The position numbers and the translations under genes are program-made. This document shows, piece by piece, positions 48,062 through 59,189 of a stretch of DNA of 64,000 bases (positions within the stretch are counted from its first letter, which is position 1; each line of letters begins with the position of its first letter). The notes below the pieces were generated by a model. It was not told the origin of the DNA. It was given only the letters and a program-made list of their open reading frames with translations, and did not search any database. This DNA comes from Desmodus rotundus (lineage: Eukaryota > Chordata > Mammalia > Chiroptera > Phyllostomidae). The stretch covers positions 24,487,735 through 24,551,734 of the forward strand of contig NC_071396.1 in NCBI RefSeq assembly GCF_022682495.2. Reading direction: 5' to 3'.

Positions 48062-48380
48062 TATTTTGCCATGCATAATGCACATCCACGTTTTTGGCCC
48101 AAACATTCAGGAAAAAAAATCTTTCATTTCAATTGCTTAATCCAAGTATTTATTTATTTATATTTAGAAACAGAACCAATGATCGTAATACAGGGTATTA
48201 TTTTGCATACGGATATCATCATTGCTTTCTACAGTTGTCCTTTTAATCCGTAAGCATAAAAAAAGACTTAAACACATTTATATAGATACAGAATTAGTAC
48301 TACCCATGTATAATGCACATCCTTATTTTTCCCTCAAAAATTCGCACAAAAAAGTGAGCATTATACACCGCAAAATACGG
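48062..48380. mobile_element. MITE family copy D nested in L1
   Basis: TATTTTGCCATGCATAATGC at the left and GAGCATTATACACCGCAAAA to TACGG at the right. At about 319 bp it is the longest copy, with an extra internal segment. Confidence 0.8.
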
Positions 48381-48623
48381 TATGTAACTTACGATGTGAT
48401 TCCCGCCCCCCGGTCTAGAACCCACTTGGCCCCATACACAATTATTAGAATATCATTGACTGTATTCCCTGGTGACTGTTTTCGTAACTGGCAAATTGTA
48501 CATCTGAGTCCCTTCCCCTTTTCCCCTCAGTCTCTCAATTCCTTCTTGGGCAACCATCAAAATGTTCTCTGTATCTGAGTTTATTTGTGTTTTATTTGTT
48601 CATTTACTGTATTTATTTTATTT

Positions 48624-48826
48624 ATAAAAATATTTTATTTATTTATTTTTTAGAGAGACAGTAAGGTAGAGAATCATTAACGTCATTAATATGTGGTTGC
48701 CTTCCATGCGCCCCCTACTGGGGACCTGGCCCACAACCCAGGCATGTGCCCTGACAGGGAATCAAACCAGTGACCCTTTGGTTCACAGGGAAGCACTCAA
48801 TCCACTGAGCTACACCAGCCAGGGCT
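48624..48826 (-). mobile_element. Class 1 VES SINE nested in L1
   Basis: Reverse copy, GGGAATCAAACCAGTGACCC. Confidence 0.95.
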
Positions 48827-49065
48827 ACTGCAATTTTTTTAGATTGCACATATAAGTGAAACCATATGGTATTTGTCTCTCTCTGCCTGACTTATTTCAC
48901 TCACCATAATACCCTCTAGGTCCCATCCATGTTGTCAAAAATGGCAAAATTTCATTCTTCTTAATGGCCAAGTAGTAATCTATTGTATATATGTACTACC
49001 TCTTCTTTTCTAACCATCTATCAATGGACACTTAGGTTGCTTCCATATTTTGGGTAATTACCTAA

Positions 49066-49630
49066 TTTATTTTTATTGAAATATATCAAAATTACAGAAA
49101 GCATGAAAACCAAGAAATATTTATTTAAAAATTACTAAATACCACAACCCTAGCCTAACTATTCTTTTAGATGTTTTTCCATTGAAAATAAACATTGTAT
49201 ATATTGTATTTGTTTCCAGTTACAATGTATAAAATATATTTTGTTATTTAATGTGTCACAACCAGTTTCCATGTTGTTACATAATTGCAATCATTTTAGT
49301 AACAATATAACTTCCCATAAAGTTAATTACCATAATTTGTCTAACCATTTAACTGTTGTTGGTTGTTAGTTTGCTACCTGTTTTTTTCCATTATAAATGG
49401 TGGCATAAAGAACATGTTCACAAATTTAAAATAGTAAACTTACTCTCTATTAAAATATAGGTTAGAGAATAGAAACCTATGTCTACCTGCAGCATTATTA
49501 GTTTGTGGAACAATACAATATACTAGTGTATTTCTGTATGAAAACTTTTATGCTGAATAAATCCAGACCATTGCTTATTCTTTTTTGTTGTGGTAACATA
49601 CATGTATATAACATAAAGCTTGCTATGTTA
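49066..49630. other. Intergenic AT-rich DNA
   Basis: Probably further degraded L1 3' text (TTTTCCATTGAAAATAAAC). No gene seen. Confidence 0.4.
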
Positions 49631-49842
49631 GCCCTGGCTGGTGTGGCTTAGTAGAATGAAAGCTGGCCTGTGAACCAAAGGGTTGCTGGTTCGATTCCCA
49701 GTCAGGGCACATGCCTGGGTGGTGGGCCAGGTCCCCGGTAGGGGGAGCACGAGAGGCAACCACACACTGATGTTTCTCTCCCCCTCTTTCTCCTTCCCTT
49801 CCCCTCTCTGTAAAAATAAATAAATAAAACATTTAAAAAAAA
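49631..49842 (+). mobile_element. Class 1 VES SINE
   Basis: GCCCTGGCTGGTGTGGCTTA head, near-consensus body. Confidence 0.95.
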
Positions 49843-50031
49843 TTTCCCACTCCGTAAACCCTCCCAGCAATTCTGCAGATGTAACTACCTAGGTCAAAGA
49901 AGAAAAATTCTTTGTAGGGAGTGAAATTTAAATAGCTTTAGCTGTGCATGGCTATTCTTTCTGTCTTGTTGTTTTTATACTTTTATTGTGAAATATGGAA
50001 AAATATTACATCAGCCAAATGCACAATGGAA

Positions 50032-50156
50032 TGGCCGATGGACACGGACTGTGGGAGTGGGGGGCCCGGCTAGGTGGAGGGGGGCAAAGGGGAGAAATTG
50101 GGACAACTGTAATAGCATAAACAATAAAATACTTAAATTGAAAAAAACAAACAAAC
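50032..50156 (+). mobile_element. Severely 5'-truncated L1 (125 bp) with 15-bp TSD
   Basis: AAATGCACAA(T/C)GGAA at 50017-50031 and 50157-50171 brackets the last bases of an L1 3' end (GAAATTGGGACAACTGTAAT, AACAATAAAAT) and an A-rich tail. The same 3' end is seen in reverse at 44870. Confidence 0.88.
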
Positions 50157-50338
50157 AAATGCACAACGGAACAAAGTAACTTTAACTATAAAGTTAATTC
50201 CTAGGTAACCACCTCCCAGGCCAAGACCTAGGTTGTTGGCAGCCGTCCCAAGCACCCGTCTGCTCTTTCTATGGCCCATCCACCTCCTCCCACGCTGGAA
50301 GAAACTACTGACCCATTTCTCTTGGTTTCATATCCTAA

Positions 50339-50749
50339 CAGCAAGAAAACTACGGCTGGTGGACCAAATCTGACCTCAGGCGGTTTATTATTTTAAAGAT
50401 TTTATGTATTTATTTTTAGAAGGAAAGGGAGGGAGAAAGAGAGAAACATCCATGTGTGGCTGCCTCTCACACTCCCCCCACCGGAACTTGCCCACAACCC
50501 AGGCATGTGCCCTGACTGGGAATTGAACCAGCAACCCTTTGTTTGGCAGGCCCGTGCTCAATCCATTGAGCCACACCAGCCAGGGCCCGACTCTTTCTAA
50601 ATAAACTCTTCCTGGGATATAAGTACACCGACTCCTTTGTGACTACTTTCATGCTTTGAGAGCAGAGTTGAACATTTGCTGCAGACACCAGGTGGCCGGC
50701 GAAGCCTAAAATATTTCCTATCTGGCTCTTGCCAGAAAAAAACTTGCTG
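50339..50749 (-). mobile_element. hAT-Charlie type nonautonomous element, split by a SINE
   Basis: Ends CAGCAAGAAAACTACGGCTG and TTGCCAGAAAAAAACTTGCTG-type (reverse CAGCAAG). Internal AGCCTAAAATATTTCCTATC TGGC matches the common Charlie MITE pattern. Subfamily not assigned. Confidence 0.65.
50391..50586 (-). mobile_element. Class 1 VES SINE nested in hAT
   Basis: Reverse copy, GGGAATTGAACCAGCAACCC. Confidence 0.95.
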
Positions 50750-51029
50750 TCCTCCCGGTTTAGTGTATGATCTTCCAAACTGGTAGTTTGCTGTCTCCTG
50801 CTGAATGTTTTACCAAGTTCCCCCCGGCTGCTGGCCGGGTTCCCGGCTGCGGCCTCGCACCGCCCACTTCTCTGGCAATCTCCTTCAGCTGTAAGGCAGA
50901 AACCTAGCCAAAGAGTCCCGTGGTGCAATGCTCAGTCCATTGAAGCTATTATAAACCGAAATGTCTTTTAATTTCACCTTTGAATTATTGATAGCTACTG
51001 CATAGAAATACATTTTGTTTTACTTTTTG
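50750..51029. other. Intergenic, unannotated
   Basis: Nothing recognised; the 153-codon minus-strand frame spans SINE and hAT sequence. Confidence 0.4.
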
Positions 51030-51210
51030 TTTTCCATTGCTTTTTAGAGAGGAAGGTGGAGAAATATTGATGTGAGAAAGTAACATCAATCAGTTGCTTC
51101 CTGGACACGCCCCACTTAGGGGCTAAACCTGCAACCCAGGCATGTGCCCTGACCAGGAATTGAATCCGCAACCTTTTGGTTACATGACTGACACTCCAAC
51201 CAACGGAGCC
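51030..51210 (-). mobile_element. VES-related SINE variant with duplicated core
   Basis: GATGTGAGAAAGTAACATCA spacer between duplicated core motifs; box B GGAATTGAATCC. Confidence 0.85.
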
Positions 51211-51380
51211 AAGTAAATTTTTAATAGATGCTCAAGATTGTCCTTATAAAGTTCAGGTCATCCGCAAGCAGAGTTTTACTTCTTTTCAGCTCAGGTTCCT
51301 TTTCATGCCTAATTGCTCTACTGAGAGCTTCCTGTTGAATTTGTTGAATAGGCAGAGCAAGAGCAGGAATCCTTTTCTTT

Positions 51381-51586
51381 TTTAAAGATTTCACTTTTTT
51401 ATTTTTAGACAGAAGGGAAGGGAGAGAGAAAGAGAGGGAGAGAAACATCAATGCATGGTTGGCTCTCGCGTGCCCCCTACTGGGGACCTGGCCTGGAACC
51501 CAGGCGTGTGCTCTGATTGGGAATCAAACCAATGACCCTTTGGTTTGTAGACCAGCACTCAATCCATTGAGCCACACCAGCCAACT
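51381..51586 (-). mobile_element. Class 1 VES SINE
   Basis: Reverse copy, GGGAATCAAACCAATGACCC. Confidence 0.95.
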
Positions 51587-52170
51587 CTAAAATAGCTTTC
51601 TTTAATTCCATGTCTAAATAACTCCAATGTCTGGGCTGCCTGAAAGACAGTTTCTATTGAGTAAGACCTCATTTCCTAAGACTGTTAAATTCAAAGGAGG
51701 CTAACTACTTTTAGGATAACATTGACATTAAACAAATAGCCAGATATGTCTCCAGCAAACTTGTTTCCAAATAAAATATTATTTAATATTTTATTAAATA
51801 ATTTTTTAAAATATTATTTGGAAACAATAAAAAATTGCAATTCTGGACATTGCAGTTTAATGGCAAACCGTGTACAAGTTCAGAGAATAAGGAAGAAGAA
51901 GGTTCTTTTATAGAGGAAAGGGTAAATTCAGAGGTGCTATTGGAAACAAAGAGTTCATTGGAGGAAACTGGATATGCAAAGTGTACTGGCTTTTCATTGG
52001 CTGAGTTGTAACAGTCTTTCATTGGCTGAGTGGTTGCCCAGCAAGGAGAAGTTCCACCTTCTTCCTGCTCCAGTGATGCAATAGCAAAACATCTTTCTTG
52101 GGAATGTGGAACCTACTTCTCTTTCTGTTCCGAGTGGTAGGGGATGAGAGCTCCTCCTGTAGACCTCCCC
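51587..52170. other. Intergenic DNA with palindrome and duplicated CCAAT-like motif
   Basis: Holds the inverted repeat 51763-51825 and two TTCATTGGCTGAGT motifs about 28 bp apart (51991, 52019). Nothing else recognised. Confidence 0.45.
51763..51825. repeat. 63-bp AT-rich inverted repeat
   Basis: Left arm GTTTCCAAATAAAATATT, right arm AATATTATTTGGAAAC; arms pair over about 16 bp with an AT-only loop. Confidence 0.75.
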
Positions 52171-52179
52171 AACTCCAAT

Positions 52180-52404
52180 TTTTAAAAAGTTTTTATTTAT
52201 TTTACTTTTTAGAGAGAGGGTAAGGGAGGAGAAAGAGGGAGAGAAACATCAATGTGCGAGAGATAAATTGATTGGTTGCCTCTCACACGCCCCCTACTGG
52301 GGACCTGGCCCACAACTGACGCATGTGACCTGACTAGGAATCGAACCAGCGACCTTCTGGTTTGCAGGCTGGCACTCAATCCGCTGGGCCACACCAGACA
52401 GGGT
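52180..52404 (-). mobile_element. Class 1 VES SINE, long variant
   Basis: Has an extra GAGAGATAAATTGATTGG segment also seen at 55778. CTCCAATTT repeats at both flanks. Confidence 0.94.
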
Positions 52405-52782
52405 GCAGCTCCAATTTAAATAAGGTATCTGTTTATTAATCTTCACATCACCAAGTGTCCCTCACTTGTTGAATTACACTTCTTTCTGTTCTACATGTGA
52501 CCAACTTCTCTTTCTCCCTTCTGCTTGTTGGATCTCAGGTCTTTGTCCTGAGTATGGAAAACACTCCCAGGTCATCAAGACCACTGCTTGTTGCAAATAA
52601 CACCTCTAGGTTCCCAGTAAGTATACCTACTTCCAGGGCTTTCCAGCTGTTTCCACTGCGTGTTCGATCCCAGAAGTGTAGTGTAAGTGCTGGACAGTTA
52701 GCGATTTGATTTCCATATTAGTGCCTGACATCAAGCTTTGGATTGCCCAGGCGTTGATTTCAATTGCTGAGACATTAATTTG

Positions 52783-53612
52783 GGTTTTTTTCTTTATTTA
52801 AAAAAATTTTTTAAACATTTTTTTATTGTTGTTCAAGTAGTTTTCTGCCTTCCACCCCTACCCTTCCCCACCATCCCAGCCCTCCCCACCTCCCTCCCCT
52901 GTTTCCATCCCCCCTTGTTATTGTCCATGTGTCCTTTACAATTGTTCCTATAAACCCTTCACCCTTTTCCTTCATTTTCCCCTCCCCTCTCCCCTCTGGT
53001 CAGCCTGCTCTCAATTTCAGTCTTTGGCTATAGTTTGCTTGCTTGTTCATTTTGTTGATTAGGTTCCTGTTAATGGTGAGACCATATGGTATTTGTCTTT
53101 CACTGCCTGGCTTATTTCACTTAGCATAATGCTCTCTAGTTCCATCCATGCTGTTGCAAAGGGTAGGAGCTCCTTCTTTCTTTCTGCTGCGTAGAATTCC
53201 ATCATGTAAATGTACCACAGTTCTTTCATCCAATCATCTACTGATGGGCACTTAGGTTGCTTCCAGCACTTGGCTATTGTAAATTGTGGTGCTATGAACA
53301 TTGGGGTGCATAGGTTCTTTTGGATTAGTGTTTCAGGGTTCTTAGGATATAATCCCAGCAGTGGAATTGCTGGGTCAAAAGGCAGCTTCATTTTTAGTTT
53401 TCTGAGTAAATTCCATACTGTGTTCCACAGTAGCTGCACCAGTCTGCATCCCCCCACAACAGTGCACCAGGGTCCCCTTTTCTCCACATCCTTCCAACAC
53501 TTGTTGTTGTTTATGATGGCCATTCTGATGGGTGTGAAGTGGTATCTCATTGCGGTTTTAATTTGCATCTTTCTGATGGCCAGCGATGCTGAGCATCTTT
53601 TCATATGTCGCC
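52783..53612 (-). mobile_element. 5'-truncated L1 with 14-bp TSD inside the tandem repeat
   Basis: GAGACATTAATTTG at 52769-52782 and 53613-53626 fixes both ends. The minus strand encodes ORF2 C-terminal text ([31 protein letters not shown]). T-rich left end is the poly-A tail. Confidence 0.93.
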
Positions 53613-53723
53613 GAGACATTAATTTGAAAGGCATCATTTTCAATAAACATATTGACAACTGCACAGTTGGTTAAAGAGCCAAGCTGCACCAACCATGAGG
53701 TCCCCCTGGTAGGAATCACCTCT

Positions 53724-53735
53724 TAGAGAGAGCGG

Positions 53736-53766
<31 letters not shown>

Positions 53767-53846
53767 GGAAGGAAACATTAATGTTTCTCAATGAAACATT
53801 GAAACATCAATGTCTCAATCCACTGAGCCTCAGCAGCCAGAGCTGG
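53724..53846 (-). mobile_element. Degraded SINE with (GA)n expansion
   Basis: CTCAATCCACTGAGCCTCAG head; the CT tract has become a GAGA microsatellite at 53736-53766. Confidence 0.7.
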
Positions 53847-54430
53847 ATCTCAGTTTCTAATTATGGGAATTAGGGGCACCAAGGAATAGGCTCGTCTGTC
53901 TTTTGGATTCCTAGTGTAAATTCTGGGTGTTGACCACTAGTCTTAGGGCACCAAGTCTTGTCTCCACTGCTTGTTGAAACTTGTAGCCAAGATTCTAAGT
54001 AGGGGGATCTAATTTAAGGACATCAAGACCTGTCTCCGCTGTTTGTTGGGTCCACAGTCTTTATGCTCCAGGCTCTAAGGTCATGTCTCCTCTGCCTGTT
54101 GGATAACCTGAGACTTGTTATCCAACATCGTCTGCTCTCCCCCAGGCACAGAGCTCATCTCTTCTCTGTTGGTCAGATCTCAGGTTCCTGTTCTGTGGCT
54201 TGTCTGAATCCAGTTTTCCGGGTTCGGATTATGAGGGTCCCACATTCCTAGGTTCCAAGTAGGATCAAGGCCCTGCCTCCTCTGCTTTTTGCATCCCAGG
54301 TCTCTAAGTTCTGGGAATGAGCCTCTACTCCCTGGGCATAAAGGCCACATTGCATGTCCTTCCTAGGCCCTGGGCACCTAGGTTCTGAGTGTAGGCAACT
54401 AATTTTGTGTCACAGAAGTTCTCTGATTTG

Positions 54431-54608
54431 GCCCTGGCCAGGTTAGCTCAGTTGGTTAGAGCATCATCCCGATATGCTGGTGTTTTGTGAGTTTGATCCC
54501 CAGTCTGGATACATACAAGGATCAACCAATGAGTGTATCAATAAGTGGAACAACAAATCGATGTTTCTCTCTTTCTTTCTCTCCCTCCCTCTACTCTCTA
54601 AAAAATGT
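54431..54608 (+). mobile_element. Class 2 SINE
   Basis: TAGCTCAGTTGGTTAGAGCA box A, GTTTGATCCCC box B, AATAAGTGGAACAACAAATC core. Near consensus. Confidence 0.95.
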
Positions 54609-55039
54609 TTTTGAAAGAAGAAAAGCTTTCTGACTCTACCGTCACTTTAACTGTCAGTTTCTACTACCTTTGAACCCAGAGATATTCTAGCGGTTTAAAA
54701 ATTTGGCTATATTTAGATGGAAACACCATTTGCAATATGTCTAGGTGTTTTTAAGTGGAAGGATTTTTTTTTCTCAGAGAATTTATTCCATCCTATTTTC
54801 AGAAATGAAACTTTGCTAGTTAACTAAGATAAATATTATACTCTTTTGTTCTGAAGTCTTATATATTTCTGAGAACACAATTTAATCTTCGTGTATTTAG
54901 ATAGTAGAAAACACAGATAAGCATATCTAAGAAAATAATAACATCATTTCCTACTGACATCCTTTAGAATATACATTTCCAGATGTTTTTCTATGCACAC
55001 ACACATATGCACACTAAACTTTGGTAAGGAAATTAGAAC
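54609..55039. other. Intergenic AT-rich DNA
   Basis: Nothing recognised. Confidence 0.4.
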
Positions 55040-55250
55040 ACCTGTCTATATAACTCAGTGGCTTGATCACGGGCCAGTGAACTAAAGGGTCGCAGGTTCG
55101 ATTCCTAGTCAGGGCACAGGCCTGGGCTGCAGGCCAGGTCTGCAGGAGGGGGCAAGGGAGAGGCAACCACACAATGATGTTTCTCTCCCTCTCTTTCTCC
55201 CTCCCCCTCTCTCTAAAAATAAATAAATAAACAAAATATTTAAAAAAGAA
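55040..55250 (+). mobile_element. Class 1 VES SINE
   Basis: Head diverged (CCTGTCTATATAACTCAGTG); GGTTCGATTCC intact. Confidence 0.93.
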
Positions 55251-55489
55251 AAAAGAAATCAGAGCAGACATGTTCCAAACACCTACCCAACTCATGCATT
55301 GTATTTGGAAATGCATTGAACCTGCATTGAACTGACAGTTTGCTGTGAAGGACTAGGTCAAAGTACGTGTTTTGAAACACGTGACCCTTCTGCTGGATCT
55401 GGTGATTGACACAAGGGTGGTACATGCCTCAAGAAAGGGGAACACTCCATGGCGTGGGAGTAGCCAACGAGATTTATTCTCTTGGGAAT

Positions 55490-56720
55490 TTGGAGTTGAG
55501 GTGTGAAGTCACGCAGATGCTGGTGGGTTTTTGAGTCATTTCCAAACAGATGAAAGCCAGACAAATTTCTGAGGAAAGAGCATTCCAAGTAGAGAGTATA
55601 GCCAGTGCAAAGGCCCTGAGACAGAAGCATGTTTGCCTTGTTGGCAAATTAGCAAGGAGATGTGTGCTTGGAGAAAGGTGAGTGAAGAGGAACGTGGAAG
55701 GAAGTGAGGATAGAGAAGCCAGGGATAGATCAGGTAGGGCCTATAGGCATGGTAATGACCTTGTACTTTTTTTTTTAAAGATTCCATTTATTTATTTTTA
55801 GAGAGAGGGGAAGGGAGGGAGAAAGGGAGAGGAACTTCAACCAGCGAGAGATACATCGATTGGTTGCTTCTTGCATGCCCCCAACTGGAGACCTGGCCTG
55901 CAACCCAGGCACATGCCCAGATTGGGAATTGAACTGGCAACCCTATGGTTCGCACACAGGCCAATGGCACTCAATCCACTGAGCCACAGCAGCTGGGGCT
56001 GACCTTGTATTTTATCCAAAGTATGATGAGAAGCTATGAGAAGATTTTGTTCAGGGAGAGAGCTAAGGTGAAGTATATTTGAAAAGCATCATATCGGTTG
56101 CTAGGGGCACAAAAGTGGAAGCAGGGGGAGCAGTTAGGAGGCTGTTGCGTAGGTTCAGCTCAGAGATGAAGGTGTTTTACATCACGTGATCGGACCTAAC
56201 TTGACAGAAAAGGGAAGTGAGAATGTAAATCAAGACTGCTAAAGGAGTTGAAGACAGTCGGCATAGTTACTCCAGGAAGTGAACTAGAAAAGTAGGATGC
56301 GACGATCAATGAGCCACAGGCTCCCAATTGTAACCTGCATGGTGATTTGGTGAATGGAACCGATTGTGGTGGTAAGTAGCTCGGTGGAGTGGGAAGCAGG
56401 ATGGTTAAAAGCAAGACCATGAGGAACTGAGAGGTAAGGCACCAAGCAAGTGACTCCTTTGCTAGGAAGGGCCCTGAGTATGGGGCCCGTGGTAGCAATG
56501 GGGTCATCGGGTGGGGAGAAAAGTTCCTAGCTGGGAACTTCAATCATCAGTGAGCTTGGGAAGTGATGGGAAAGATTGAGGATGATTGCCATCAGGAACA
56601 CAGGGCGGTATAATCTGATTGCAAGTGTTACGAAGAAGTTGTTCTTTTAAAGCAGAAGGAATAATGGTCTAAAAGTGGCAGGGACCCATTTCATGCCCTA
56701 AGATGGATGGATGTGGGAGA
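55490..56720 (+). repeat. Ancient dispersed mammalian repeat, class not assigned
   Basis: GAAAGAGCATTCCAAGTAGA, GTGCAAAGGCCCTGAGACAG, CAGGTAGGGCCTATAGGCAT and GTTAGGAGGCTGTTGCGTAG keep the order of a long dispersed repeat of other mammals. Split by a SINE. Confidence 0.55.
55778..56000 (-). mobile_element. Class 1 VES SINE, long variant
   Basis: TGACCTTGTA at 55756-55765 and 56000-56009 is the TSD; extra GAGAGATACATCGATTGG as at 52180. Confidence 0.95.
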
Positions 56721-56748
56721 GTAAAACGCCACAGGTTTTTTCCTTTTT

Positions 56749-56942
56749 AACAAGATTTTATTTATTTATTTTTAGAGAGGGGAAGGGAGGGAGAAAGAGA
56801 GGGAGAGAAACATCAGTGTGTGGTTGCCTGCCACACTACCTCCACTGGGGACCTGGCCTGCAACCCAGGCATGTGCCCTGACTGGGAATCGAACCAACGA
56901 CCCTCTGGTTCACTCAATCTACTGAGCCACATCAGCCAGGGC
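56749..56942 (-). mobile_element. Class 1 VES SINE
   Basis: Reverse copy, GGGAATCGAACCAACGACCC; short deletion near the head. Confidence 0.95.
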
Positions 56943-57183
56943 AGGCTTTTCATTACAAGAGTAACATGATGAAAACATTACACAATAAATTGAAGATGTT
57001 GCTGGCGACACCTTATAGGTTTTGGGGTTTAGGTGGGGGAATTAGATCAAAAGTAGGGACCTCAATAAGATTAGGGCCATTCAAAGCTTTAATTTACCGT
57101 ATTCAATTTACCTAGTTTTTGGTGGTTGCCTGTGCTTTTGATGTCATATCTAAGAAATCATTGCTAAATCCAATGTTCTAAAG

Positions 57184-57373
57184 CAGCAATTCCCAACCTT
57201 TTTGGCACCAGGGACCAGTTTTGTGGAAGACAATTTTTCCACAGACCAGAGTGGGGGGGTAGTTTTGGGATGATTCAAGCGCATTACATTCAAGCTCACT
57301 TCCTGCTGTGTAGCCTGGTTCCTAATACGACCAGACTGGTACTGGTGCTCTGCCCAGAGGTTGGGGAACCCTG
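57184..57373 (-). mobile_element. MER1-like hAT (Charlie) MITE nested in L1
   Basis: CAGCAATTCCCAACCTTTTT ... GGTTGGGGAACCCTG with AAGACAATTTTTCCACAGAC inside. A known mammalian MITE pattern. Flanks TTCTAAAG / CTATAATG agree at only 5 of 8. Confidence 0.8.
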
Positions 57374-57478
57374 CTATAATGTTTTCCTGCTGTGTTTTTC
57401 TAAGAGTTTTGTACCTTTGGGCCTTACATTTAGGTTTGATCCATTTTGAATTAATTAAAAAAATGTTTTCCCTTACCA

Positions 57479-57683
57479 CCCTGGCTGGTGTGGCTCAGTG
57501 GATGGAGTGCCAGCCTGGGAAAGGGTAGCTGGTTCAATTCCCAGTCAGGGCACATGCCTGGGTTGTGGGCCAGGTCCTCAGTTGGGGGTGTGTGAGAGGC
57601 AACCAATTGATGTATCTCTCACACACTGATGTTTCTCTCCCTTTCTTTCTCCCTCCCTTCCTCTCTTTAAAAGTAAATAAATA
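57479..57683 (+). mobile_element. Class 1 VES SINE, long variant, nested in L1
   Basis: Has AACCAATTGATGTATCTCTC before the usual CACTGATGTTTCTC, the plus-strand form of the 52180 variant. Confidence 0.95.
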
Positions 57684-57689
57684 TTTTTT

Positions 57690-57846
57690 TCATTTACTGA
57701 TTTTAGAGAGTGGGAGAGACATTGATTTGTTCCACTTATGGAAGCATTCATTGGTTGATTCTTCTATGTGATGTGACCAGAGACCAAACCCACAAACTTG
57801 GTGTATCAGGATAGAGCTCTCACCAATTGAGTTACTGGGCCAGGAC
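57690..57846 (-). mobile_element. Class 2 SINE nested in L1
   Basis: GCATTCATTGGTTGATTCTT core; box B complement AGACCAAACC. Confidence 0.9.
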
Positions 57847-58036
57847 TTGAATGAATTTCTATACATGGTGTAAAGTAAAGGTCCAGCTTCATTCTTTTGC
57901 GTATGAATATCCAGTTTTTCAGCACCATTTATTGAAAAAATTGTCCTTTCGGCATCGAATGGTCTTGATATCCTTTTCAGAAATCAATAGACTGGACGTG
58001 TGTTTCTGTGTTCTATTCATCTATATGTTCATCCTT

Positions 58037-58250
58037 CTTTTAATAAATCCTCCCCTGAGGATAGATATGTTTATTGAACTTTAGAGAGAGAAATAAGGAG
58101 GGAAGGAGAGGGGAGAGAGAGAGAGAGAGGGAGGGAGAGAGAGAGAGGCATTGAACTCACAACCTAGGTATGTTCCCTGACCAGGAATCAAACCCGCAAC
58201 CTTTTGGTATACAGGACGATGTTCCAACCGAGCCACCTAGCCACCGCTAC
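58037..58250 (-). mobile_element. Class 3 SINE with 10-bp TSD
   Basis: GTTCATCCTT at 58027-58036 and 58251-58260. ATCCTCCCCTGAGGATAGAT left end and a (GA)n-expanded tract. Confidence 0.94.
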
Positions 58251-59189
58251 GTTCATCCTTATGAAAGTACCACATTGTTGTGCTTCCTGTAGTTTTGTTA
58301 TTATTTAGTTTTGATATTATTAGGAAGTGAGTCCTCTTTGTTCTTTTTCAAGGTCGTTTTGGCTTGTGTATAGGTTTTCATAGATGTCCTAGTGAACTGA
58401 GAATTTTTGTAATAAGATTTTGTCAAAAGTATTTCCTGTATCTATTGAGATGACCTCATGGCGAACTACACTTCACCTGGAATGTTAAACCAACCTTGAA
58501 TACTTGGGATAAGCACTACTTAGTTATGACCTATTAACCTTTCTGTATGTTGTTGGAATCTAGCTGCAAAAACTTGGCTAGGAATTTCTGCTTCTTTGTT
58601 CACGAGGAATACTGATCTTAATTTTCTTTTAATGTCCTTTTTCTGGATAACGATGGGCTTACGAACGCAAATGTTCATTCCTCTTCAATTTTCTGTTAGA
58701 GTTTGTGTAGAATTAGTGCTGCTGCTTATTATTTTCCAATTTCTTAAAATGGAAGCTTTGCTTGATTTTAGATTTCTCTTTCAAGATAAGTAGTTAATGC
58801 ATAAACTTCATTTTAGTTGAATCCCACAAATCTGGATGTGATATTTTAATTTTTGTTCGATTCAAAATAGTTCCATTTTCCCTTGAGATTTCTTCTTTGA
58901 TCCTTGTAGAAGTACGCTCATTAATTTTTAATGTTTGGAGGTTGTCCTCCTATTTTTTACTGACTTTTAATTTAATTTCATTATAGTCAGAGGACATAAT
59001 TCTGCTATATATTCTTTTCTTTTCCTTCTTTCTTTCTTTTTTTGCATGGCTACCACTTGGTGAACATCTACTGTGATGTTATATGTTTCTTAAGACTTGT
59101 TTTATGACCACGGGTTCAGTGCTACCAGATGGCCCACGTTTCCTGTCCAGGATTTGGGTTGTATTCACTGGGACAGACTGGACAAGGCC

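Larger units (their letters stand above)
47985..49065 (-). mobile_element. Old L1 3' fragment split by MITE D and a SINE
   Basis: CAATTGACATATAATTTTAC, GTAACTTACGATGTGATTCC and AACCATATGGTATTTGTCTC run in reverse L1 order on either side of the inserts. Confidence 0.8.
52490..54400. repeat. Degenerate 72-bp tandem repeat, interrupted by L1 and a SINE relic
   Basis: The motif CTGCTTGTTG and variants recur at 52521, 52584, 52656, 53895, 53967, 54039, 54092, 54164 and 54282. Spacing is exactly 72 bp in four intervals (52584-52656, 53895-53967-54039, 54092-54164). Each is preceded by AAGWCCTGTCTCC-like and followed by GATCYCAGGTCT-like text. Confidence 0.75.
57070..59060 (-). mobile_element. L1 ORF2 internal segment, split by MER1-like hAT and SINEs
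   Basis: Reverse-strand L1 ORF2 text (complement of GTATGAATATCCAGTTTTTC, CACCATTTATTGAAAAAATT, CATTATAGTCAGAGGACATA) continues across 57070-57183, 57374-57478, 57847-58036 and 58251-59060. Confidence 0.8.

Noticed and set aside
53736..53766. CRISPR-like array or functional satellite in the GA repeat
   Set aside because: Simple (GA)n expansion of a SINE CT tract; no spacers.
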